A stretch of 53,463 nucleotides of DNA from Candidatus Poribacteria bacterium (GTDB lineage: Bacteria; Poribacteria; WGA-4E; WGA-3G), in contig PYJC01000087.1 of assembly GCA_003635255.1 (NCBI GenBank), forward strand, positions 1 to 53,463, written 5' to 3'. Below, piece by piece: positions 18,153-27,146 of the stretch. Positions within the stretch are counted from its first letter, which is position 1. Every line of letters begins with the position of its first letter. The notes beneath the pieces were generated by a model. That model did no database searches and was not told the origin of the DNA. It was given only the letters and a program-made list of their open reading frames with translations. The position numbers and the translations under genes were made by a program.

Positions 18153-19424
18153 CTATAAACTCAAAATTGAACGACTACGAGTATGGCGAACATAGCCAAC
18201 TATATAATAGAAGATAGCAAGAAGTGCAGCAGGTAAAAAGAAAAGATCCCCGTTAAACACGTTAAGACGAAACACATCATCGATGGTTATTGTGAGATAA
18301 GGTGCCAATATTACTGACAATATCAGTATCAACCTTTTTATCATCAACCCCAATCTTTTGTAGGCTACACTGCCAACGAAGGTTGTTATAACCCAAAGGC
18401 TACACAAACAATGGGCCAAAAAATCAAAATCAAAAAGAGAATCAAAAAGGAGAGAGGTGATGCTTGTGTCAGAAGATACGAATCCCAATTTAAGAAATGT
18501 CCTAATGATAAGTTCAGTACCTATGCCAGAAGTGACCAATCCCCCTACTAATGTCCCTGCGAATATTGCTATCAATGACCGGTATCTTCCAAAGGATCCA
18601 CAATCCTTGAGGAATCTTATAGCATTGGTGAAATAGTCACCCAAAAAATCCAAGGTAATAATGTAGCAATATTCGATGAATCCGGTACGAAATAAAAAAG
18701 TGAGGATAATAGAAAGTGGATGAAGAAATAAAGAAAAATAAAGAGAACGAGACTCAAACATCACGTTTTCGACTATCGCTATGACAGGAATTACAAGTAT
18801 TACTATGCCTCCTAACAACAACTCCAGTTTCTCAATTTCAATTACGGAAAAGATCAGGAATCCGAGGAACAAAAGAAGCGGGAAGCCGAAAAAGTAAAAG
18901 GGGATGCAGTACTCTAAAAATAATGTTATCAGCTGGCCAAACCCTACTTGCCCCCCGCCGGGTTCTATGGCATCATATATCCATTTCCATGTGCATATTG
19001 CTATAAACAGTTGTCCTGTGTATACTGCTATCAACACCCACCATTTCGATTTGCGTTCTGGTGTTTGTGTTGATTCCGGCTCGGGTCTTTCTGTGTGTTC
19101 TGGTGCTTGTGTCGATTCGGGTTCGGGTCTTTCTGTGGCTTCTGGTGCTTGTGTCGATTCGGGTTCGGGCATGAGGTCTGCAATGTGTTTTTGGCGTTTT
19201 CGTGGGTCCAGGAGGGTCTCCTTGGCATCATTGAGAACTTTCTGCCACTGTGCTTGTGTTAATCCATCCGGTCGCGGCACATTCGCATACGCCCCGATTG
19301 TGAGGGCATATAGTTTCGTGTGGGCATCGTTGACGAGTTTTTTTATCGTTGCCTCATCTTTGTCTTGGAAATCGTCAATTGAGAGTTCAAGCACTTCAAA
19401 ATAGTTATAATCTATGATACTCAC
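18153..19424 (-). CDS. Degenerate J-like multi-TM membrane protein
   Basis: 423 residues. The first 80 are paralogous to the next gene's N-terminus (DYNYFEVLEL, GLTQAQWQKVLNDAKETLLDPRKRQKHIADL), again J-like without HPD. A linker with three to four 14-residue repeats (PEPESTQAPEHTER type) follows, then about eight hydrophobic segments to the end. At the position of the paralogue's ATG this gene has ATA (ATCATAGAT versus ATCATGGAT). The available start is the in-frame GTG at 19422-19424, which abuts its GGGAGG ribosome site, so translation may be weak or use a non-standard codon. It probably recruits the cluster's Hsp70 to the membrane (inference from the shared N-domain and position). Confidence 0.68.
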   Translation of the reverse strand: MSIIDYNYFEVLELSIDDFQDKDEATIKKLVNDAHTKLYALTIGAYANVPRPDGLTQAQWQKVLNDAKETLLDPRKRQKHIADLMPEPESTQAPEATERPEPESTQAPEHTERPEPESTQTPERKSKWWVLIAVYTGQLFIAICTWKWIYDAIEPGGGQVGFGQLITLFLEYCIPFYFFGFPLLLFLGFLIFSVIEIEKLELLLGGIVILVIPVIAIVENVMFESRSLYFSLFLHPLSIILTFLFRTGFIEYCYIITLDFLGDYFTNAIRFLKDCGSFGRYRSLIAIFAGTLVGGLVTSGIGTELIIRTFLKLGFVSSDTSITSLLFDSLFDFDFLAHCLCSLWVITTFVGSVAYKRLGLMIKRLILILSVILAPYLTITIDDVFRLNVFNGDLFFLPAALLAIFYYIVGYVRHTRSRSILSL

Positions 19425-19545
19425 CTCCCTTTTGATGGTTCAACGCACCTTCCGGAGGCGGGTAAGGTGATCCGTTGTGGGTGTGTTGCGAGAAGGTGTG
19501 AAAATAGCCGCTCACAACACACCGGCCGGAGATGAAAGGAGATGT

Positions 19546-21147
19546 CTATTCAATTTCCAAGTTTTCCATGTGGTCGGCGGCTGCTTCGACTTCTGCCTCG
19601 TCGAGTGTTGATCGGTCAATCTTCACATTTGCAGTTTTTCCGCCGGGGCCTTTTGCCGTCACCTCAAGCGTCTGGTCCAGGTTGTATTTATACGTAACGT
19701 CAAACGGGGTATTCGCGGGCATTCCTGAAGGTAACCCAAGTTCACATTCACCCAGTTTATAGATTTCTTCAAATTGCGGAATTTCATCTATAAGTTGGTC
19801 TTGCTCAAGTCCTTGGATGACCTCAACTTGTACACCAGGCTGGTTGTCGGTCACTGTGTAAAAGGTATCCTGTACTTCGCAAGGGACGGGGGTCATCTTG
19901 GGAATCATCAGATGGACGTAACGCGTAACAGCATCTGATTTAACAAGAACAACTCCCAGATGATGCGTTGCCCCGTCGACGACTTTTATTGCCAGTTCAC
20001 CCTTGGGACCGATGAACCGATCCTTGACAGCTTCTGGAATCTCTGCTAAGGCATTCGTATCAGAAGTGTCGTTCGCCTGCTCTTCAATCTGTCGAAGGGT
20101 CCCTTGGATCGCTGCCCCGAGAGCGACGACATCATCCGGATTAACTTCTTGCGGGTTAATCTCTTTACCGCTAATTTCGGTGATCATCTCTTGAATCATC
20201 GGCATCCGGGTAGACCCGCCGACCAACAACACCAAGTCAATATCTTCCCAGGTCATCTGTGCTTCTGAGAGGACAACACCACATAAGGCACTGCACCTTT
20301 GGACTAAATCATTTGTGAGTTCGTGAAATTTTTCGCGTGTGAGTTCAATACGGCTGCTCTTGCCGTTATAGTTGCAGACGATTCGCGCCTTCTGCCGTTG
20401 GGACAAAGATTCCTTTGCGTTAATGGCGTTGAGTTGAATATCTTGATATGCGTGAAGGTCTTGCAGCGGGTTCTCGCCGTGTTCCTCCTCAAACATCTGA
20501 GCGACGTGTACGATGATCTGATCGTCCCAATCCTTTCCGCCGAGTCTATGGTCCCCGTTCGTGGCAATCATTTCTAACTTGGATCCGGAAACCTTCATGA
20601 CAGTTACATCGAAGGTACCGCCGCCGAGGTCAAAGACGAACACGTTTTGATCGCTGCCGTGGACATCGACACCATAAGCGAGTGCGGCGGCTGTCGGTTC
20701 GTTCATGACGTGCAGGACATTCAACCCTGCGATTTTACCGGCGTTGCGTGTCGCTTCTCGCTCTGCATCCTTGAAATAAGCAGGGACCGTAATGACTGCA
20801 TCGGTGACCTCAGCATCCAGATGCGCCTCAGCATCCTGTTTGAGTTTCTGTAAGATCAGTGCTGAGAGCTCTTCAGCTGAATACGTCTTGCCCTCAAATT
20901 CACGGGAGAACTCTTCTTTGGATTTCCCGATTTCGCGTTTAACAAACTCAACGATCTGCTCTGGCACGGCACTGGCGTTCTGTTTAGCGATTTTTCCCAC
21001 GGTGACAAGGTCATCCTCAAACATAATCACCGATGGCGTAATTCGATCGCTCTCGGCATTCGGAATAATCTCCTCTTGGCCATGTTCGTTAACGTGCGCG
21101 ATCGCAGAAAATGTTGTACCCAGGTCAATACCAACCACTTTACCCAT
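19546..21147 (-). CDS. Short Hsp70 (DnaK-like) chaperone
   Basis: 533 residues. The ATPase domain is intact: GIDLGTTFSAIA phosphate loop, FVFDLGGGTFDVTVM, and VLLVGGSTRMPMI. A substrate-binding beta domain follows (VTDNQPGVQVEVIQGLEQD, then YKYNLDQTLEVTAKG). The helical lid is reduced to about 30 residues, making it some 100 residues shorter than housekeeping DnaK. The upstream-open frame to 21198 is not used: ATG 21147 (MGKVVGIDLG) has AAGGAG nearby and overlaps the grpE stop by 8 bp, indicating translational coupling. With GrpE and two J-like membrane proteins it forms a dedicated chaperone module separate from the housekeeping set (inference). Confidence 0.9.
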   Translation of the reverse strand: MGKVVGIDLGTTFSAIAHVNEHGQEEIIPNAESDRITPSVIMFEDDLVTVGKIAKQNASAVPEQIVEFVKREIGKSKEEFSREFEGKTYSAEELSALILQKLKQDAEAHLDAEVTDAVITVPAYFKDAEREATRNAGKIAGLNVLHVMNEPTAAALAYGVDVHGSDQNVFVFDLGGGTFDVTVMKVSGSKLEMIATNGDHRLGGKDWDDQIIVHVAQMFEEEHGENPLQDLHAYQDIQLNAINAKESLSQRQKARIVCNYNGKSSRIELTREKFHELTNDLVQRCSALCGVVLSEAQMTWEDIDLVLLVGGSTRMPMIQEMITEISGKEINPQEVNPDDVVALGAAIQGTLRQIEEQANDTSDTNALAEIPEAVKDRFIGPKGELAIKVVDGATHHLGVVLVKSDAVTRYVHLMIPKMTPVPCEVQDTFYTVTDNQPGVQVEVIQGLEQDQLIDEIPQFEEIYKLGECELGLPSGMPANTPFDVTYKYNLDQTLEVTAKGPGGKTANVKIDRSTLDEAEVEAAADHMENLEIE

Positions 21148-21988
21148 CTGTTTCATCTCCTTTTTCATCTGTTGCGTTTCTATCAACTGTTTCTTCACTT
21201 GCAGGTTGTGTATATCGAAAGATGGTTACCTCTTCTGGACGAAACACTTTCTCACGCCAATAGAAACCGATTTTGTGAATCTCTGCCACGTCTTGATCTT
21301 CATTGGGGTTATCGGTCGGTTTCGTGTCAAGGGTTCTGTGCAATTTCCGGTCGAGTTTCTTCGGATGTTCCTCATAGGGGATCACATCCATGCGATATAA
21401 CACCTCTTCCAATTCAAAGCGGAGATTTTCTAAACTCATCCGAAACCGCGGCAATTCTTCTTTCAGCTGCCTTTGAAAGACTGAGAGTTCATCCGCCGGT
21501 TCTTGGGGGCGAATTTTCTTGAACATCCCATCTGAGATACTGTCGGCCCAAGCCTCAAACGCTTCAAAAGGTTCGGTGATACGCTCCAATTGGGACGCAA
21601 CCGAGGCAAGGTTATCATAGAACTGAATCAGGTTGTTGATAACCTGTTTGTGAAATGCTTCAAGCAGGACATTTTCCTTGTAGTCCTTCATTTCGCCGTA
21701 GATTGCATCAAACATCTGTTTCTGGTTCTGGTTGCGGGCGATCTGTTTTTCAAACAGTTCCTGCAACGTTGACAGACGTTGATTCACTGATGCGAGTACC
21801 TCTACATCCGGAGGCGATACAGCAGGCTCGCTCGTTGATATTTGCGGCGCTGCGGTTTCGGCCGCATCATCATTTTCATGTGGTGAGATGTGCGTATCAC
21901 CGTTCCGTTCTTCTGGGGATGGATCCTCAGTCGTTTCTGTATCGGCAGTTTCAATCGTTTCATCAATTGTCGGTGCTTCTTTATTCAT
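21140..21988 (-). CDS. GrpE-family nucleotide exchange factor (divergent)
   Basis: 282 residues. A long acidic, low-complexity N-terminus (about 1-75) precedes a helical stretch and then the GrpE core. The core has the expected RFRMSLENLRFELEEVLYRMDVIPYE pattern in pieces (helices, then VLYRMDVIPYEEHP) and late strands DQDVAEIHKIGFYWREKVFRPEEVTIF. GrpE exchanges nucleotide on Hsp70. It is larger and more divergent than typical GrpE (about 190 residues). ATG 21988 follows AAGGAGG with good spacing. It is immediately upstream of the Hsp70 gene with overlapping stop and start, and 13 bp after the caspase-like gene. Confidence 0.8.
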   Translation of the reverse strand: MNKEAPTIDETIETADTETTEDPSPEERNGDTHISPHENDDAAETAAPQISTSEPAVSPPDVEVLASVNQRLSTLQELFEKQIARNQNQKQMFDAIYGEMKDYKENVLLEAFHKQVINNLIQFYDNLASVASQLERITEPFEAFEAWADSISDGMFKKIRPQEPADELSVFQRQLKEELPRFRMSLENLRFELEEVLYRMDVIPYEEHPKKLDRKLHRTLDTKPTDNPNEDQDVAEIHKIGFYWREKVFRPEEVTIFRYTQPASEETVDRNATDEKGDETDG

Positions 21989-22001
21989 GATGATGCCCTC
22001 C

Positions 22002-23828
22002 TTAGGGTACTTTATCTACATCCACCACGCATCGGAATCCGACGGAGCCTCCCACAAGGTGCTGCCGAGGGTAAGGCATCAGATAGCGTTCGGTGAGCCA
22101 TGCGATGCGGGGGAGTTCACGCCAGGAATTGCCGCGCAAAACGCGGTGCTGCGCGTCGGTTGTATCGCTACACCATTCCCAGACGTTTCCGAGCATATCG
22201 TATAAGCCGAATTCGTTGGGGAGATAAGTTCCGACGGGTGCGCTGCGTTGATGGTTATCTTCCAGGCCCCCTAAATTAGCGTGTGTACCATCTGGCAGTG
22301 TGTTCCCCCATGGGTACTTTTGGCCGATGAAACCGCCGCGTGCGGCTTTTTCCCATTCCGCTTCTGTCGGAAGCCGTTTGCCTGCCCACTCTGCATACGC
22401 CACTGCATCGTCCCACGTCACATTTACGACCGGGTAATTCGGTGCCGGCGCGTCGGCATAAGTTTCCTCTGGTAACGGACGGTGCCCGGTCTGCTTAAGA
22501 AATACTTCGTATTGGGCAAGTGTGACTTCGTGTATGTCCATATAAAATCTATCCGTATGGACGGGATATGCTGGTAACTGTTCATCTTTTCGGGCAGGTG
22601 TGCCCATCCGAAATGCGCCTTCTGAAATCAGCACCATCTCAGCCCCGTCTTTTTCCCACATAATCGCTTCAGGCGGGCCCTCGATTTCCAATTCAGCATT
22701 CCAGGCGAGGGTTTCGCCGCTCTTCAAGACCAGTTGTGTTTCACTGACTTTGTAACCGGTATGTGCTACTTGGACTGTTACGTGTTCATCCTGCATATCG
22801 GTGTCAATCTCATAAAGCAGCGGAGTTTCGCCGACCATTTTTCCACCAATATGAACGGTTGCACCGCTCGGTTCGCTTGTGATGGCTAAGGTAGTGCTTG
22901 TCTCGTTTTCTAAGGCATCCTCAACGCTTATTGGTAATGAATGGACGAGCGGTGTCTGTACGGTTTGTGCATCTGAGAAGTTCACGTCATTAAAAAGGGT
23001 TGAGGTCTTTAATGTGCAGTGTGCCAGCACTTCTTCCCAGGAAAGGAATCCATCCGTTTCCTTTTTATTTGATAAGACCCCATCGGTGTCAGCAGTGAAA
23101 CTCTCAACAAGGGCGGCGGTAAAGTAGCCACCGACCTCGTTGTTCCCGAACACAAATTGCCCGGGGGCAGCGGCGGTCACATCAAGGATTCCGGTGTGTT
23201 GAAGAAAGAGATCCTCGGTATGAAGGCGGTTTTCCGGGAGTGCCTCCGAGAAAGTGACACTCACGTTTGGGCCGGAAGTCTTCACATAATTACTGCAGGT
23301 ATCGGTAATCAACATTTTCAAATTCGCTGGCTTTTGTTCGAGCCATTGACGGAGTTTTGCGCGCGGGACGACATCCTTGCTCTGGTCGAAGTTAAGCACA
23401 TGCTCGCTGTCAAAACTCTGTATACTGCCGTGTCCATTGTAGTAGACCAGAACTGTATCTGCTTGATTGGAATCTAATTGGTGGAGCCAATCTTTGACAT
23501 TCTTACCTCTGATAATCCCCTGTTTGTTGTCTATAATGCCGTGGGGTTCCCCTTGGACGAGTGTCATTTTCATGATGCTACCGAGCAGCTCATCCTCAGA
23601 TTTCATGAGGGTCAGATGGACATCACAGTGGTGTGAGACGAGCTGCATGACTTCCTTCATGCGCCCCTCACTTTTTTCGACACTTGTTCGGATGTTCACG
23701 TCATTTCCGAGTATAATGAAAAGCGCGTGAACTTCTTTAGCAGTGGCGACAGATACCGGTCCCACGAAGAGGACCATTATCAGTAGTAGCAGAAACCCGG
23801 CGGTTGGCAAAGTGTATGTGCGGTTCAT
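22002..23828 (-). CDS. Exported caspase-like (C14) / PEGA / FGE-fold protein
   Basis: 608 residues. A signal peptide or N-anchor (about 1-30) precedes a caspase-fold peptidase domain (about 33-290) with the catalytic dyad His133 in YYNGHGS and Cys178 in ITDTCSN. A PEGA beta domain follows (SEPSGATVHIGGKMVG, about 315-385), then an FGE/sulfatase-modifying-factor fold (about 395-605: MVLISEGAFRMGT, RLPTEAEWEKAARGG, YDMLGNVWEW, VGFRCV). The FGE redox Cys pair is missing. Caspase plus FGE-fold fusions are known in complex bacteria and are thought to couple recognition to proteolysis (family knowledge). The start overlaps the upstream lipoprotein stop as ATGA, and GGAGG lies before it. The export signal suggests action at or beyond the inner membrane. 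Confidence 0.85.
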   Translation of the reverse strand: MNRTYTLPTAGFLLLLIMVLFVGPVSVATAKEVHALFIILGNDVNIRTSVEKSEGRMKEVMQLVSHHCDVHLTLMKSEDELLGSIMKMTLVQGEPHGIIDNKQGIIRGKNVKDWLHQLDSNQADTVLVYYNGHGSIQSFDSEHVLNFDQSKDVVPRAKLRQWLEQKPANLKMLITDTCSNYVKTSGPNVSVTFSEALPENRLHTEDLFLQHTGILDVTAAAPGQFVFGNNEVGGYFTAALVESFTADTDGVLSNKKETDGFLSWEEVLAHCTLKTSTLFNDVNFSDAQTVQTPLVHSLPISVEDALENETSTTLAITSEPSGATVHIGGKMVGETPLLYEIDTDMQDEHVTVQVAHTGYKVSETQLVLKSGETLAWNAELEIEGPPEAIMWEKDGAEMVLISEGAFRMGTPARKDEQLPAYPVHTDRFYMDIHEVTLAQYEVFLKQTGHRPLPEETYADAPAPNYPVVNVTWDDAVAYAEWAGKRLPTEAEWEKAARGGFIGQKYPWGNTLPDGTHANLGGLEDNHQRSAPVGTYLPNEFGLYDMLGNVWEWCSDTTDAQHRVLRGNSWRELPRIAWLTERYLMPYPRQHLVGGSVGFRCVVDVDKVP

Positions 23829-24052
23829 AATTTCCTCCTAAAAAAATTGATCATCATTTCACGGCTATTGATGTGGATGCGTTTGCCGCGTTCTTTCGTG
23901 AGTACCCAGTCTTTTGTATGACCCCACCGGACCTGACGGAAGTGTGAAGACGTATGCTCTGATGTTTCTAATAAGGCTGCACACCCTGTTATAAAGAGAA
24001 ACGCGCCCGTTATCACTGTTAGATAGAGGCATCGGAAATCTTCTTTTCTCAT
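23825..24052 (-). CDS. Small predicted lipoprotein upstream of caspase-like gene
   Basis: 75 residues. A hydrophobic leader (LYLTVITGAFLFITGC) carries a lipobox-like ITGC, so a lipid-anchored 50-residue basic peptide is predicted. AAGGAG precedes the ATG, and the stop overlaps the caspase start by 4 bp (ATGA), which is strong evidence for coupled translation. The mature part (RQVRWGHTKDWVLTKERGKR) has no recognised domain. It could tether or regulate the caspase-like protein (inference). Confidence 0.6.
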   Translation of the reverse strand: MRKEDFRCLYLTVITGAFLFITGCAALLETSEHTSSHFRQVRWGHTKDWVLTKERGKRIHINSREMMINFFRRKL

Positions 24053-24128
24053 AATATCTCCTTAATTGGAATAGGTTAGGCGGCTCGGAAACGACCCGAC
24101 CTATTGTGCGCGCTTTCAATCGGCTATC

Positions 24129-26243
24129 CTACTTCCGTATGAGTAGTTTCCGCGTGGCAGTGAAATCGCCTACGGTAACGGAGTCGCGTGTGGACTCCGT
24201 GGACAATGTATAGAAATAGACCCCGCTTGCGACAGACTCGCCTTGTGCGTTCTTGCCGTCCCAATACGCTGCGCGGCTCCGACTCTGATACATCCCTGCA
24301 CGCTGATGTCCCAAGTCCAAGTCCCGCACAATGTGCCCTTGGATGTCGTAGATGGTTAGTCTCACAGCCGCGGGTTCAGAGAGTTGATACGGTATCCATG
24401 TCTCCGGGTTGAAGGGGTTGGGATAGTTAGGCAGTAATGCCGTTGTTTGCGGTATCGTCTTCATTTCTGCCAGCGTCTGCAGGAGTCCTTCAAGCAGAGG
24501 CATCCACTTGCCAAGCCGCACATCGTCAGTCACCAGAGACCTCGCATCCGTGAGCGCGGCAGCCACATTGCGATGGGCAGTGGCACCGGACACCACTGCT
24601 GAACGGCTGCTGAAAGCCATTCCTGGCGCACCAGCGACACCCTCAAACGCGGCGGCTGCCTCGGCTGCCAACGCCACCTCTTCTGCAACTTTTGCAGGCA
24701 AGACATCCGCCGCATCAATCTCCTCAGCGACTGCGACCAAGTCTTGAACATTCACCACGCCATCGGCATTGACATCCGCCCGCAAAACGTCCCCGCGCAT
24801 GCCATAAGAGATTGCCACCCACACGAGGTCTAAGACATCCACCTTACCATCGGCATTGACATCCAAATTCACTTCTATCGTTATGGTGAACGTCAGGGAA
24901 GCGGAGGCACCCGTGGTGTCTGTTACGGTATAAGTGGTCTCCGTGGTGCCGGGTGTTGTCGGTGTGCCGTTGATTTGGCGTGTTGTGCTATCAAAGGCGA
25001 GTCCTATAGGTATTGCCGAGAGCGTATAGGTATAGAGTGGCGTGCCACCGGTGGCGATCGGCAACGTCAGAGAGACAGGCGTGCCAACAGCAAACGTCTG
25101 GTCGGGAACGCTGTTGGGATTGAAGGTAATTGTCGCGCTTGTTGGTGTCAATCGCCACAAGAGCACGGTGCCGTCCCCACCCCCCGTTGCGAGCGTGTTG
25201 CCATCGGGACTAAACGCTACACTTAAGACCCTTTCGGTGTGTCCAGTGAGCGTGTTTTGTAGTGTGCCTGTGTTGGCATTCCATAAACCCCCTTCTCTCC
25301 AACCCCCCGTTGCGAGCGTGTTGCCATCGGGACTAAACGCTACACTTAAGACCCTTTCGGTGTGTCCAGTGAGCGTGTTTTGTAGTGTGCCTGTGTTAGC
25401 ATCCCATAAACGCACCGTCCTATCCCAACTCCCCGTTGCGAGCGTGTTGCCATCGGGACTAAACGCTACACTATCAACCGCATTGGTGTGTCCAGTGAGC
25501 GTGTTTTGTAGTGTGCCTGTGTTGGTATCCCACAAACGCACAGTGCCGTCATAACCCCCACTTGCGAGCGTGTTGCCATCGGGACTAAACGCTACACTAT
25601 AGACCCAGTCGGTGTGTCTGAGTATGTTTTTGAGGGTTCCCGTGTTGGCATCCCATAAACGCGCGGTCCTGTCATTACTTCCACTTACGATAGTGTTGCC
25701 ATCGGGACTAAACGCTACACTAATGACCGCGCCGGTGTGTCCAGTGAGCGTGTTTTGTAGTGTGCCTGTGTTGGTATCCCACAAACGCACGGTCCTGTCA
25801 TTACTTCCACCAGTTATGAGTGTGTTGCCATCAGGACTATACGCTACGCTCTTGACCCAGCCGGTGTGTCCTGTGAGTGTATTTATGAGAGTGCCTGTTT
25901 CCACGTCCCACAAACGCACGGTGTCGTCTGCACTCCCGCTTGCGAGCGTGTCTCCATCAGGGCTAAACGCGATAGCAGCAGCATAGCCAGTGTGTCCACC
26001 AATCAGTGCTAATTCTGCCCCGGTAAACGCATTATATATCCAAATACCGATGCCACTTCCCACCGCAAGCCGACTGCCATCCGGCGAACACGCTATCTCC
26101 TGTATTATGCCTTTGCCCAAACGGGCACTGACACCATCAGGCAAGTGCCACTGTGGCGAATCTTGCGCCAAAGTCGTTGTTATGTTGACAGTTGATACGA
26201 AAAAAAGAGTTATCAGAAAACAAAAAGTCGTTCGCAGTTTCAT
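24129..26243 (-). CDS. Exported WD40 / putative-Ig / dockerin-like / FlgD-like CTD protein
   Basis: 704 residues from ATG 26243, chosen because the signal peptide (MKLRTTFCFLITLFF, cleavage after LAQ) begins there with AGAGGG upstream. Seven to eight WD40 repeats (GHTxxVxSVAFSPDGNTLATG..RTVRLWD) span about 40-375 as a beta-propeller. Then come an Ig-like putative domain (SVPDQTFAVGTPVSLTLP), two dockerin-like calcium repeats (DVNADGKVDVLDLV; DVNADGVVNVQDLV), and a C-terminal FlgD-like sandwich (NYPNPFNPETWIPYQL, AAYWDGKN, ASGVYFYTL) ending RKLLIRK. The same C-terminal domain ends three other loci here and resembles secretion or attachment domains. One blade is shortened (GGWREGGLWN). It is probably a surface adhesion or protein-interaction platform (inference). 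Confidence 0.85.
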   Translation of the reverse strand: MKLRTTFCFLITLFFVSTVNITTTLAQDSPQWHLPDGVSARLGKGIIQEIACSPDGSRLAVGSGIGIWIYNAFTGAELALIGGHTGYAAAIAFSPDGDTLASGSADDTVRLWDVETGTLINTLTGHTGWVKSVAYSPDGNTLITGGSNDRTVRLWDTNTGTLQNTLTGHTGAVISVAFSPDGNTIVSGSNDRTARLWDANTGTLKNILRHTDWVYSVAFSPDGNTLASGGYDGTVRLWDTNTGTLQNTLTGHTNAVDSVAFSPDGNTLATGSWDRTVRLWDANTGTLQNTLTGHTERVLSVAFSPDGNTLATGGWREGGLWNANTGTLQNTLTGHTERVLSVAFSPDGNTLATGGGDGTVLLWRLTPTSATITFNPNSVPDQTFAVGTPVSLTLPIATGGTPLYTYTLSAIPIGLAFDSTTRQINGTPTTPGTTETTYTVTDTTGASASLTFTITIEVNLDVNADGKVDVLDLVWVAISYGMRGDVLRADVNADGVVNVQDLVAVAEEIDAADVLPAKVAEEVALAAEAAAAFEGVAGAPGMAFSSRSAVVSGATAHRNVAAALTDARSLVTDDVRLGKWMPLLEGLLQTLAEMKTIPQTTALLPNYPNPFNPETWIPYQLSEPAAVRLTIYDIQGHIVRDLDLGHQRAGMYQSRSRAAYWDGKNAQGESVASGVYFYTLSTESTRDSVTVGDFTATRKLLIRK
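25190..25945. repeat. Tandem ~120-126-bp coding repeats (WD40 blades)
   Basis: Six consecutive WD40 blades share long identical nucleotide runs, for example GAGCGTGTTGCCATCGGGAC and GTGTGTCCAGTGAGCGTGTT. Two adjacent units (about 25192-25270 and 25311-25390) are essentially identical. Identity at the DNA level implies recent amplification or gene conversion. Confidence 0.75.
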
Positions 26244-26363
26244 CAGTAATTTCCCTCTTTTCATTTTGTAGTAGGACAATTCTGCGGTGTACTCACCCAA
26301 ATGCAAAGTGCATTATTGCCCGTCAATTACCGAAATATTTTATCAAACTTCATCAAACCGAAC

Positions 26364-27030
26364 CTACCGGCCTTGGAGACCGCGAGGGTTGTTTCTTCTA
26401 AAATTGACACTTATTGTTTTAGAAGCGTTACTTATCAGCATTTTTCGAGTAGCAGTGAATTCTCCAGCGGTGAGTGTATAGAAATACACGCCGCTTGCGA
26501 CAGGTTCACCGACAGCGTTTTTACCATCCCAATACGCAGCACGGCTATGGGGTTAATAGATACCAGCAGGTTGATATCCTAAATCAAGTGTCCGAACCAA
26601 CGTGCCATCCACGGCATAGATTGAGATGCTCACATCAGTAGGTTTTGCTAACTGATAGGGTATCCACGTCTCTGGATTGAATGGGTTCGGATAGTTTGCT
26701 AACAATGCAGTCTCTTTGGGTGTTAATGCCGATAGGAGCTGCTCAAGATAGCGGATACCGCGCAGCGATGTTGCATCTGTCAGGTTTACTTGCTGTGCCT
26801 GTGTGAGCCAGTGCTGCACTTCTTCCTGTGTCAGGTGCGCTGCCCCTTGTTGGCGCAGGGCAGCAGGTGCCGCAGCGACTTCTCCGAGTGCGGCTGTGCC
26901 GGCGACGAGGTCTTGGATGTTGACTTCACCATCGCCGTTGACATCCGCATCATTTTCGCCTGTCTGCCCAAGGCTGGACGATACCAAAACGACATCTTGG
27001 ATATTAACCTCACCATCACCATTATAGTAA
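26364..27030 (-). pseudogene. Remnant of dockerin / FlgD-like CTD protein
   Basis: Reading from 27030 down, two dockerin-like motifs (NGDGEVNIQDVV; DVNGDGEVNIQDLV) lead into NYPNPFNPETWIPYQL and GYQPAGIY. A TAA (26553-26555) follows, after which the frame continues PHSRAAYWDGKN, ASGVYFYTL and FTATRKMLI. Intact paralogues have a Gln or Glu codon at the stop position. The 5' part (signal peptide and main domains) is absent, and the 3' end runs into the TGTCAATTT repeat. It is truncated at the front and carries one nonsense change. Confidence 0.75.
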
Positions 27031-27146
27031 AACCTATAATTAATTGGGCACTCTCAAACAGTCTGAATCCCTATAACAGGCATTCAGACTGGAAACACAA
27101 ACTAAAAGTTTATGCTACAAAGATGTCCACTTATTTATCGGCTTCA

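Noticed and set aside
25042..25986. Long plus-strand frames opposite the WD40 gene, and a CRISPR-like look of the repeats
   Set aside because: The 120-126-bp periodicity is WD40 coding DNA; antisense openness follows from the repeated codons. Units have no short repeat/spacer pattern, so no CRISPR.
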